Assembly (NCBI GenBank): GCA_002696965.1 | Contig: NZUB01000048.1 | Span: forward strand, 1-7,528 | From: Flavobacteriales bacterium | GTDB lineage: Bacteria; Bacteroidota; Bacteroidia; Flavobacteriales; TMED113 | Direction: 5' to 3' | Length of the DNA stretch: 7,528 nt | Made by a program: the position numbers and the translations under genes | Notes under the pieces: generated by a model | What the model saw: the letters and a program-made list of their open reading frames with translations, nothing else | Databases searched by the model: none | Told to the model about the DNA's origin: nothing | Shown here: positions 1-6,664 of the stretch, in pieces | Layout: the number at the start of each line of letters is the position of its first letter | Numbering within the stretch: position 1 is the stretch's first letter

Positions 1-842
1 AAGTTTTGTAAAAATTTAGATGAGGCATCAACTCCTGTAATATTTAAGCCCATATTCTCATAACCCTTTAGGACTTCTTCATATTCATTTTTTCTTAAAA
101 GTCCATTATCTACAAAAACACAATGTAAATTTTTACCAATTGCTTTATTTAATAAAAAAGCTGCCACGGTCGAATCAACACCACCAGATAAAGCCATTAA
201 TACTTTCTGATTTTTAATTTTTAATTTCAATTGATTTATAGTTAAATCTATAAAAGACTCTGATGTCCAATTTTGACTAAAAGAACAAATTTCAATAAAA
301 TTCAACAACATTTCTTTTCCATAGGTTGAATGATAAACTTCCGGGTGAAATTGAAAACCAAATGTATCTTCGTTTTCAATTGAGAAAGCAGCTACCTTTA
401 CATCATCTGTACTAGCAAGTAATTTAAATTTTTCTGGCAGACTAATAATAGTATCACCATGAGACATCCAAACCTGTGAATTAGTTTTTATATCTTTAAA
501 AATGCGATGCTTAGTAATTAGTGAAAGATTAGATCTACCATATTCTCTTGTTTCAGAAGCAATAACTTTACCACCAAGATGATGAGCTATTAATTGCGCA
601 CCATAGCAAAGAGAAAGTATTGGTATTTTTTTGCGAATCATAGATAGATTCACTGTGGGTGAATCAGCATCATTAACAGAAGATGGACTTCCAGACAATA
701 TAACACCTTTAACATGTTTTGGAAGAGTAGTAAATCTATTAAACGGGATAATTTCCGAACAAACATTTAACTCTCTCACTCTTCTAGCTATAAGCTGAGT
801 ATACTGAGATCCAAAATCAACAATTAATAATACTTCTTTCAT
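1..842 (-). CDS. guaA: GMP synthase (glutamine-hydrolysing), C-terminal part outside window
   Basis: Converts XMP, glutamine and ATP to GMP in the cytoplasm, the last step of guanine nucleotide synthesis. About 280 of the usual ~510 residues are visible. The N-terminal class I glutamine amidotransferase domain shows the start VDFGSQYTQLIARR, the nucleophile Cys79 in SLCYGAQ, and the partner residues His166 and Glu168 in FQFHPEV. The ATP pyrophosphatase domain follows, with its P-loop SGGVDS at residues 219-224. The C-terminal dimerisation domain lies beyond position 1. The ATG at 840-842 starts exactly where the family does and sits 13 bp after the bshC stop codon, so the two are probably co-transcribed. 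The frame is open throughout and nothing looks damaged. Identification is by family motifs and is very secure. Confidence 0.97.
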   Translation of the reverse strand, partial: MKEVLLIVDFGSQYTQLIARRVRELNVCSEIIPFNRFTTLPKHVKGVILSGSPSSVNDADSPTVNLSMIRKKIPILSLCYGAQLIAHHLGGKVIASETREYGRSNLSLITKHRIFKDIKTNSQVWMSHGDTIISLPEKFKLLASTDDVKVAAFSIENEDTFGFQFHPEVYHSTYGKEMLLNFIEICSFSQNWTSESFIDLTINQLKLKIKNQKVLMALSGGVDSTVAAFLLNKAIGKNLHCVFVDNGLLRKNEYEEVLKGYENMGLNITGVDASSKFLQN

Positions 843-855
843 GTTTTAAGTGACT

Positions 856-2455
856 TTAGTCCTTTTCAATTAATATAACATATTTATTATCAAATATTAA
901 ACTTTCTTCAATTAATAACTTGAAAAAATCTGAACCATATTTCATATAATAAGGAATAAAACTATAGACTCTTTCCTGTGGATTGTTATTGAGAAAAACT
1001 TTTTTCTCTATAGACACAAATTGATCAAGCAAATTTTTATGATTATTTTTTTCAAATTTAATTATTTTAGATTCCAACTTAGTAAGTGCATTACCTACTC
1101 GTTTCTTAAAAACTAAAAAAGAGTTTTGGGGAAACTTATCTATATTATTAATTTTAAATTCTATTCTCTGTAAAAGTTCATTAACATCGTCTTTTAAATC
1201 AGATGTTTCAAAATTCAACATGTTTTGTATTATCTTTTTGACCTTTAAAGAGTGATCAATAAATAAATCAGTATCATTTAAATTATGTTTATTGTAAAAT
1301 TGCAAAACCTTGTTCGATAGTATTAAAAAAAATGATCGAAGCTCTAAAATGGGATACAATGCATCAGTTTTATGAAATAATTTTGACAATTGTAACCAAT
1401 AAGCAATTTCAGATGGGCCACCAACATAAAGAATATTTGGCAAAACACGTTGCTGATATAATGTTCTCATAAAAACATTGGGACTAAATCGATGTGGATA
1501 TAACTCAATTTCATCTAAAATTTCAGATTTGCTCCAACTTTTATTATGAACTAAAGATGTATACTTTTGATTAGCATATTCTATTTTAGACCTAGTATTA
1601 TTATATAAATAAAAAATATTAGATTTTAATGCATTAATTTGTGGCTTATATTTAGTACGCATAGTACAATTAGTATCATCAATACTTTTAAAAATTGTAT
1701 TATGCGTTATTTCTCTTTTCATGTCTTGAGTAAAAAGCTTTTTCAACTCTTTACAATTACCATCTACGACAACTAAACCGTAATCACCAAATAAAGCATT
1801 TAGTATTGATCTAGTAGCATCGGCATAATTAGAATTAGTAGTGTAAGCATGATAATAAATATTATATAACCCCCTTCCTTCCTGTGTATAATTTAAAGCT
1901 TTTTTCATATCTATTAACATGCTTTCAATAGATTGAGTAGATAAATTACCTATTGCATTTTTAGTGTCTATATTCCAACTATATGTTTTATCATTAATTG
2001 ATAATTTATTTATCTCATTAAAATCATGATCTTCTGTTGCCATCCAAAAACAAGGCACACAATTATAACCTACAATATTTTTATTTAAATAACGTGAATA
2101 AGCAATTAAAGAAGTGACTTTATATATTAAAAAAAGTGGAGATAAAAAAATATGTAATTGATGTCCCGTACAAACAGTAAATGTTTTTGAATCTAACAAA
2201 AGACCTATATTATTCTCTACATTTTTTGCCTTACCATTTAAAAAAGAAGTGTTTTTATATTGTTTTGTTAGAGTTTGGACTAAAATATCTCTGGATTCAA
2301 AATTGAGTTGTTTCAACTTATTATTAATTGAATCAATACTAGGAAAACAATCAATAAATGATAATAGTTTAGGGTCATTTTTAATAAAATCTAGAATTAT
2401 AGGAGAAAATAAGTTTGTGTCAGAAAAAGAAAGGGTACTTTTTTTTTTTTATCAT
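856..2455 (-). CDS. bshC: Bacillithiol biosynthesis cysteine-adding enzyme BshC, start interrupted by a poly(A) tract
   Basis: BshC is the proposed ligase that adds cysteine to GlcN-malate, the last step in making bacillithiol, a low-molecular-weight thiol. Family hallmarks are FTVCTGHQL, then WMATEDHDF about 45 residues later, then a C-terminal half with a predicted coiled-coil stretch and a final IPYY..YG motif. The uninterrupted frame with a possible start (TTG) covers 856-2316, 486 residues, which is short for a family of about 530-540. Upstream of that TTG the same frame still encodes BshC-like sequence (SDTNLFSPIILDFI, then NDPKLLSFI and FPSID), open up to 2448. The only ATG, at 2453-2455, lies one base after the ftsY stop but is one base out of frame because of a 12-A run. 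With 11 A the product would be about 532 residues, the family length. I give the full extent including that ATG. The product is sure; whether full-length protein is made is open. Confidence 0.9.
2439..2450 (-). other. 12-base homopolymer (poly-A on coding strand) at the start of bshC
   Basis: Twelve consecutive T on the plus strand are twelve A on the coding strand, directly after ATG-ATA. As written, the ATG frame reads MIKKKKYPFFF and stops at a TGA. One A fewer joins the ATG to the conserved BshC frame. Runs of nine or more A are known sites of RNA polymerase slippage and of replication slippage, and they are also error-prone in sequencing. Frame arithmetic is directly visible; the mechanism is inference. 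Confidence 0.85.
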
Positions 2456-2456
2456 A

Positions 2457-3788
2457 TTATTTAAATAATGATTCAACAAATTGCATTTTATCAAATAATT
2501 GGACATCATCTATTTGTTCACCTACACCAATATATTTAATTGGAATACTTAATTGATCACAAATTGAAATAACAACTCCTCCTTTGGCAGTACCATCTAA
2601 CTTAGTTAATGCTAAATGAGTAACTTTTGTAGCTTTCAGAAATTGCTTAGCCTGCTCTAATGCATTTTGGCCTGTAGATGCATCTAAGGCTAAAACAACT
2701 TCATGGGGAGCCAATGGGATTAATTTTCCAATTGCTGTAGCTATTTTCTCTAATTCTGACATAAGATTAATTTTGTTATGTAATCTTCCAGCTGTATCAA
2801 TAATAACATAGTCCATATTAGAAGCAATCGCTGATTGAATTGTATCATAAGCAACAGCGGCTGGATCTGAACCCATTTTTTGTTTTACAATAGGCACATC
2901 GATTTTATTAGCCCATTTATCAAGCTGATCAATTGCAGCTGCACGAAAAGTGTCTGCAGCTCCAATCAATACACTTTTACCTTGATTTTTAAAAAAATTT
3001 GCCAGTTTTGCTATAGTAGTTGTTTTTCCAACACCATTAACACCAACAAATAAAATAACATATGGTTTAGAAATTTGGGTGTTTTGTTCTCCTTGATTAA
3101 TACTTAAAAGATTAATAATCTGATTTTTTAAAATATCTTTTAATTCATCCTGATTGAGATACTTGTTTTTTAAAACATATTTTTCTACTAAATCAATAAT
3201 TTTGACAGTAGTTTTCACACCAACATCTGAAGTAATTAACATTTCTTCTAATTGATCTAAAAACTCATCATCCACTTTATTTTTACCAGAAAAAAATAAT
3301 TTCATCTTACCAAAGAAGCCATCCCTTGTTTTATCTAAAGTTCGATCTAACTTTTGTTTTTGAATATTATTTTCTTCCTGGACTTCTTCCTGAACTTCTT
3401 GCTGAACTTCTTGCTGAACTTCTTCCTGGACTTCTTCCTGGACTTCTTCCTGAACTTCTTGCTGAACTTCTTCCTGGACTTCTTGCTGAACTTCTTCCTG
3501 GACTTCTTCCTGAACTTCTTGCTGAACTTCTTGCTGAACTTCTTCCTGGACTTCTTGCTGGACTTCTTGCTGGACTTCTTGCTGGACTTCTTGCTGGACT
3601 TCTTGCTGGACTTCTTTAGAAGTTACAGATTTGGATGCTAAATTTTCATTAATAACATCTTTTTGAAGTATAGTTTCTTTATTTAATACATCTTCTTGTG
3701 TAACTTTTTTATCAAATTTATTGGGCGTAGATATATCATTATTTTCCTTGGGTTTAAAAATTTGCTTAATTTTATCAAATATGCCCAT
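2457..3788 (-). CDS. ftsY: Signal recognition particle receptor FtsY, with an acidic repeat segment
   Basis: GTPase that docks SRP-ribosome-nascent chain complexes at the inner membrane for co-translational insertion, pairing with Ffh. The protein has 443 residues, starting MGIFDKIKQIF at an ATG. Residues 1-58 are a basic, then mixed, leader. Residues 59-138 are twenty EVQQ/EVQE units (net charge about -29). The four-helix N domain starts near residue 148 (FFGKMKLFF, then VDDEFLDQLEEMLITSDVG). The G domain carries the P-loop GVNGVGKT at 249-256, DTFRAAA at 279-285, DTAGR at 331-335, TKLDG at 395-399 and GVGE at 421-424, all intact. Many Bacteroidota FtsY proteins are, to my knowledge, near 320 residues, so the extra length is the repeat region, comparable in charge to the acidic A domain of enterobacterial FtsY. 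It follows the bL38 gene by 53 bp, a linkage usual in the phylum, and is followed directly by bshC. Confidence 0.97.
   Translation of the reverse strand: MGIFDKIKQIFKPKENNDISTPNKFDKKVTQEDVLNKETILQKDVINENLASKSVTSKEVQQEVQQEVQQEVQQEVQQEVQEEVQQEVQQEVQEEVQEEVQQEVQEEVQQEVQEEVQEEVQEEVQQEVQQEVQEEVQEENNIQKQKLDRTLDKTRDGFFGKMKLFFSGKNKVDDEFLDQLEEMLITSDVGVKTTVKIIDLVEKYVLKNKYLNQDELKDILKNQIINLLSINQGEQNTQISKPYVILFVGVNGVGKTTTIAKLANFFKNQGKSVLIGAADTFRAAAIDQLDKWANKIDVPIVKQKMGSDPAAVAYDTIQSAIASNMDYVIIDTAGRLHNKINLMSELEKIATAIGKLIPLAPHEVVLALDASTGQNALEQAKQFLKATKVTHLALTKLDGTAKGGVVISICDQLSIPIKYIGVGEQIDDVQLFDKMQFVESLFK
3375..3614 (-). repeat. 20 x 12-bp in-frame tandem repeat inside ftsY
   Basis: Twenty back-to-back 12-bp units with no indels, each encoding Glu-Val-Gln-(Gln or Glu): 11 EVQQ and 9 EVQE. 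Units vary at only two positions: C or G in the last Gln/Glu codon (GAA or CAA), and the Val codon (GTC or GTT). Counting upward from 3375 on the plus strand, units 1-5 and 11-15 are the same, units 6-10 nearly so, and units 16-20 are five identical copies. The unit length is a multiple of three, so gain or loss of units keeps the ftsY frame. Confidence 0.97.
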
Positions 3789-3841
3789 TGAAAATAATTA
3801 AAAGATTGATATTAAATTTGAAATTGACGGGGAATCAAAAT

Positions 3842-3997
3842 TTATTTTTCCTGTAAAAAAGAAGTTACATTCTCTTTCAATACTATTTTTTCTTGAAAAA
3901 CATAAGCCCCAGTCTTCTCTGAACGAATCATTTTAATAGCTTTGGTATAACCTTTTCCTCCACCTTTTTGTAATGTTGCAACTACTTTCTTAGCCAT
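3842..3997 (-). CDS. DUF4295 small protein, likely ribosomal protein bL38
   Basis: A 51-residue basic protein, starting MAKKVVATLQKGGGKGYTKA and containing RSEKTGAYVF, matches the DUF4295 family found only in Bacteroidota. To my recollection this family was identified as ribosomal protein bL38 in the Flavobacterium johnsoniae 70S structure; I am less sure of that link than of the family itself. The gene starts 6 bp after the rpmG stop and is followed by ftsY, the usual place for the family, which supports a ribosomal role and co-transcription with rpmG. The ATG at 3995-3997 gives the normal family N-terminus. The frame is intact and the stop is TAA. A region in front of the ATG is A/T-rich without a Shine-Dalgarno sequence. 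Confidence 0.93.
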   Translation of the reverse strand: MAKKVVATLQKGGGKGYTKAIKMIRSEKTGAYVFQEKIVLKENVTSFLQEK

Positions 3998-4003
3998 AAT
4001 AAT

Positions 4004-4186
4004 TTATTTTATCTCTTTATGAACAGTATATTTTTTCAATACAGGGTTAAACTTTTTTAACTCTAATCTATCCGGAGTGTTTTTTTTATTTTTAGTAGAT
4101 ATATACCTTGAAGTTCCAGAGACACCACTTGACTTATGCTCCGTACATTCTAATATCACCTGAACTCTATTACCTTTTTTTGCCAT
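4004..4186 (-). CDS. rpmG: 50S ribosomal protein bL33
   Basis: A 60-residue basic protein, the usual bL33 length in Bacteroidota, starting MAKKGNRVQVILECTEHK and ending KKYTVHKEIK. The segment GTSRYISTKNKKNTPDRLELKK is typical of the family. It binds 23S rRNA near the E site of the large subunit. Only one cysteine is present, so this is a form without the zinc-binding cysteine pairs. ATG at 4184-4186 is the family start; an AGAGGT stretch ends only 2 bases before it, too close for a normal Shine-Dalgarno interaction. It is the first gene behind the promoter at 4222-4253 and appears to lead a transcript with the bL38 gene and ftsY. Confidence 0.97.
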   Translation of the reverse strand: MAKKGNRVQVILECTEHKSSGVSGTSRYISTKNKKNTPDRLELKKFNPVLKKYTVHKEIK

Positions 4187-4221
4187 TACCTCTAAAAATT
4201 TTTATTTATTAAAATAGCACG

Positions 4222-4253
4222 CAAATTTAATGAAAAATATAATTCAACACAAA
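4222..4253 (-). promoter_or_regulatory. Bacteroidota-type promoter for rpmG-bL38-ftsY
   Basis: On the minus strand TTTG (4253-4250) is followed, after exactly 20 bases, by TAAATTTG (4229-4222). This fits the known Bacteroidota consensus of a -33 TTG/TTTG box and a -7 TAnnTTTG box separated by about 19-21 bases. Transcription would begin near 4215, giving a leader of roughly 30 bases before the rpmG ATG. It lies in the 92-bp gap between the M1 peptidase gene and rpmG, the largest gap in the window. Motif and spacing are seen; activity is inferred. Confidence 0.75.
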
Positions 4254-4278
4254 TTACACTACTATTTTATAATTATAG

Positions 4279-5859
4279 TTATTTAACTTTTAACATATTA
4301 ATTAAAAATAAATCTTTTGCCACTAATAAGGTGTCTGTATTATGTCTTATTTCTAGTTCCTGCCATTGAGAATTAGGATAAATCCATTTGTAAATATCAG
4401 ATTTCAAATTGACTAAAAGAGGCATATTAAAATCAACTGAAGAAGCATTCCATCTAAATTGCAAAAAATATTTATGTTTTCTTTGCTCAATAAAATACTC
4501 TAATACAGGTAATTTATTATCTAATAAATACTGATTAAAAAAGGGCGTTAATTCATACCCACATCTAGATTCAATATACTGAACTACATCTTTTGTTCCT
4601 ATATTTTTATGCTTGTAACGCAATTGCAAGCCCTTTAAAATATCAAACCACTGCTCATCATTTCGCAAAATTGTTCTTAAAGTGTGTAAAATCCAACTCC
4701 CCTTGTAATACATATCAGTGTCTAAATGCAAATTGCTCACAATAGGGTGATTATTTTTAATGCGTTTTTTCTGGTAATTTAAATAAACTAGCATTTTGTC
4801 ATAACCATACATATCTTCCACATACAATGCCTCAGCATATGTTGCAAAAGCTTCATGAATCCACATGTCTTTCTTTTGTTTCATACTAACACTATTTCCC
4901 CACCACTCGTGCGCAGTTTCGTGTATAATAATAAAATCAAAATCAATATCTTGAGGGTAGTTTCCCAAATAACCTTTCATATATTGATTACCATATGCAA
5001 TACAACTTTGATGCTCCATACCAAGATAAGGTGTCTCAACTAATTTGTAACCATCTTCGTAGAAGGGATAAGGTCCAAACTTGTTCTCAAAACAATACAG
5101 CATAGAATCTACCTGTAAAAAGTGTTTTTTTGCTAATTCTAAATGCTCAGGCAAGACATAATAGTCCAAAAGCAAATTGCCTAAATTTCCATTTAAAGTG
5201 TCGTTAAAGTGGGCATAATGAGCAATATTAAAAGTCACATTATAAGTATTAATGGGATTTTTAACCAACCAAGAGAACGATCTTTTATTATTGGAAGCAT
5301 CATTAACACTTTGCAACTTCCCATTCGCAATAACAATATATGGCTTGTCTACTGTAAAAGTCATACGCAAACTATCGGGCTCATCAGCTAAATCATCTTT
5401 TGTTGGCCACCAAATACTAGCACCATCCATTTGACAGGCAACACCTACCCAGTCTAAACCATTAGTATCTTTAGACCACACAAAACCACCTTCCCATGGA
5501 GGTCGCTTCGCTGCTTGAGGTTGACCTTGATAAAAGACTGAAATCACAAAATCATCTTTATCAATAAGAGGATTAGGAATCAAAACTGTATTTTTTTTAT
5601 GAACAAAACTGACCTTTTGATTAGCTATCAAAACACTATCAACAAGCATACGACTAACTAAATCAATTACAAATGTATCTATCTCACATTTTTTTTGAAA
5701 ATGCATGGTATTGGAACCAATAATTTTCTGCTCATTCAATACAAAATCTATAATAAGGTGTGAGTATGTATAATCATAACAAAATCTACTATCATCCACA
5801 ATTAACTCTTGAGAATAAGAGGTAAGTGACATAAAAAAAATGATTCTATGAAAGAACAT
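4279..5859 (-). CDS. Secreted M1 family zinc metallopeptidase (aminopeptidase)
   Basis: Predicted to remove N-terminal amino acids from peptides outside the cytoplasm. From the ATG at 5857-5859 it has 526 residues. Residues 1-16 (MFFHRIIFFMSLTSYS, then QE) look like a short Sec signal peptide. An N-terminal beta-sandwich domain includes PPWEGGFVW and WWPTKDDLADEPDS, typical of Bacteroidota M1 enzymes. Catalytic parts are GMEHQ (about 280-284, the GxMEN-like exopeptidase loop), HETAH (313-317; zinc His313 and His317, Glu314) and the third ligand Glu336 in WIHEAFATYAE. Tyr384 in YYKGSW is the likely transition-state tyrosine. The large C-terminal helical domain of longer M1 enzymes is absent, as in the short bacterial subgroup. 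The frame extends 14 residues further upstream to a TTG, but that overlaps rpmB by 26 bp; the ATG leaves a 16-bp gap and a cleaner signal peptide. Its position between rpmB and rpmG is unusual. Confidence 0.93.
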   Translation of the reverse strand: MFFHRIIFFMSLTSYSQELIVDDSRFCYDYTYSHLIIDFVLNEQKIIGSNTMHFQKKCEIDTFVIDLVSRMLVDSVLIANQKVSFVHKKNTVLIPNPLIDKDDFVISVFYQGQPQAAKRPPWEGGFVWSKDTNGLDWVGVACQMDGASIWWPTKDDLADEPDSLRMTFTVDKPYIVIANGKLQSVNDASNNKRSFSWLVKNPINTYNVTFNIAHYAHFNDTLNGNLGNLLLDYYVLPEHLELAKKHFLQVDSMLYCFENKFGPYPFYEDGYKLVETPYLGMEHQSCIAYGNQYMKGYLGNYPQDIDFDFIIIHETAHEWWGNSVSMKQKKDMWIHEAFATYAEALYVEDMYGYDKMLVYLNYQKKRIKNNHPIVSNLHLDTDMYYKGSWILHTLRTILRNDEQWFDILKGLQLRYKHKNIGTKDVVQYIESRCGYELTPFFNQYLLDNKLPVLEYFIEQRKHKYFLQFRWNASSVDFNMPLLVNLKSDIYKWIYPNSQWQELEIRHNTDTLLVAKDLFLINMLKVK

Positions 5860-5875
5860 GAAAACACAAAAGAAA

Positions 5876-6109
5876 TTATAGCAAGCCCTTTTCTTTAGCA
5901 AGTTTTAACACTTCTGAGATACCTTTTTTATCAATTGTTTTCAGTGTAGAAGCTGTAACCTTTAATGTCACCCATTTGTTTTCAGAGGGAATGTAAAATT
6001 TTTTCTTAATAAGATTAATATTAAATCTTCTCTTTGTTTTTTTGTTAGAGTGAGAAACATTATTCCCCACCATAGCTTTCTTTCCACTTATTTGACAAAC
6101 TCTTGACAT
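5876..6109 (-). CDS. rpmB: 50S ribosomal protein bL28
   Basis: A 77-residue basic protein starting MSRVCQISGKKAMVGNNVSH, with NKKTKRRFNINL and the C-terminal segment LKTIDKKGISEVLKLAKEKG, is clear bL28. It is an rRNA-binding protein of the large subunit. The ATG at 6107-6109 gives the family N-terminus; a further 14 residues to an upstream TTG have no family support. AAAGGA lies four bases before the ATG, a rare Shine-Dalgarno-like stretch in this window. The gene follows the CinA-domain gene by 55 bp and precedes the M1 peptidase gene by 16 bp, and is probably transcribed with at least the latter. A partial -7-like TAAATTCG at 6140-6133 lacks a matching -33 box. Confidence 0.96.
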   Translation of the reverse strand: MSRVCQISGKKAMVGNNVSHSNKKTKRRFNINLIKKKFYIPSENKWVTLKVTASTLKTIDKKGISEVLKLAKEKGLL

Positions 6110-6164
6110 AATTCCTTTTATAAAATGAATGGCGAATTTAATACTTTTCAATTAGAATAAAAAA

Positions 6165-6659
6165 TTATATAATTTCTTTTCTAAATAAGCTCAAAAGTTC
6201 AGCAGTAACAATTGAGATGTTTTCTATTCTTTTTTTACTTAAAAAAATTGATTTAGATTTTACAAAGTCACTACCTGAAACAGATACCCATGCATATAAA
6301 TCTGAACACTCTTTATCTCCATCAAAATAAACATCAACATAACCCGTCGTTGCAAGACCAAAATTAGTTATATATTTTTTTCGAATATTAATAGCCATTA
6401 ATTCCGCTACATTTTGACTAACAACACCATGTTCATTAATTATAGACTCATTAATGTCTAAAAATTTATTTTTAATATCATTGTTATAGGCAATAATAGC
6501 TCCTTTAAAATAATCAGAAGCTCTTTTTTTAGAAGTGAAACAATGAGACACAAAACCACCCGTGCAACTTTCAGCAACAGATATGGTTAATTGTGAATTC
6601 AGTAATTGAGAAATAATAGATTCAATTACGCTTTCTTCTATATAGTTTAAATTCTTCAA
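6165..6659 (-). CDS. Stand-alone CinA C-terminal domain protein (PncC-like nicotinamide-nucleotide amidase), divergent
   Basis: The 164-residue protein is a single CinA C-terminal domain. Active enzymes of this family (PncC) deamidate NMN to nicotinate mononucleotide in NAD recycling. Visible motifs are VAESCTGG (28-35, Ser31 as probable nucleophile), a YNNDIKNKFL segment (Lys63 as candidate second residue), and HGVVSQNVAELMA (77-89). The usual TGIAGP..G loop is replaced by TGYVDVYFDGD (105-115), so activity is uncertain. Many Bacteroidota carry a full CinA of about 415 residues, with an N-terminal MoCF-type domain, next to rpmB; here only the C-terminal half exists and nothing in the 5-bp gap to rny remains of the other half. 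The start is TTG at 6657-6659: no in-frame ATG occurs before residue 88 and the next upstream in-frame codon without stop belongs to the rny overlap. Confidence 0.85.
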   Translation of the reverse strand: MKNLNYIEESVIESIISQLLNSQLTISVAESCTGGFVSHCFTSKKRASDYFKGAIIAYNNDIKNKFLDINESIINEHGVVSQNVAELMAINIRKKYITNFGLATTGYVDVYFDGDKECSDLYAWVSVSGSDFVKSKSIFLSKKRIENISIVTAELLSLFRKEII

Positions 6660-6664
6660 ATCTA

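Noticed and set aside
359..366. TACATTTG (minus strand) matching the -7 consensus inside guaA.
   Set aside because: It is internal to the coding sequence with no gene start downstream in the window; chance matches are expected at this base composition.
2249..2464. Plus-strand 71-codon open frame over the bshC 5' end.
   Set aside because: It is antisense to conserved BshC coding sequence, has no recognisable family and ends in the poly-T run.
3375..3614. Short tandem repeats considered as a CRISPR array.
   Set aside because: Units are 12 bp with no spacers and are in frame within ftsY, so this is a coding minisatellite.
3326..3641. Two plus-strand open frames rich in Leu (LLAELLPGLL-type and FLLNFLLDFL-type repeats) that could be taken for membrane peptides.
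   Set aside because: They are antisense translations of the ftsY 12-bp array; a repeat with a unit length divisible by three stays open in several frames. No start context or conservation supports them.
4261..4279. Small inverted repeat ACTAT/ATAGT behind the M1 peptidase gene as a terminator.
   Set aside because: Only five A/T-rich pairs with a 9-base loop and no following U run; too weak to call.
4855..5434. Three plus-strand open frames of about 60 codons inside the M1 peptidase gene.
   Set aside because: They are antisense to conserved catalytic and N-domain coding sequence and resemble no known protein.
5860..5901. Longer N-terminus of the M1 peptidase from a TTG at 5899-5901.
   Set aside because: It overlaps rpmB by 26 bp and places extra residues before a signal peptide that is already complete from the ATG at 5857-5859.
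6133..6140. Possible -7 box TAAATTCG before rpmB.
   Set aside because: It has one mismatch to TAnnTTTG and no TTG at the required 19-21 base distance; the nearest TTG is 8 bases away.
6110..6151. 14-residue upstream extension of bL28 from a TTG at 6149-6151.
   Set aside because: MSRVCQISGK is the conserved family start and has an ATG with an AAAGGA stretch before it.
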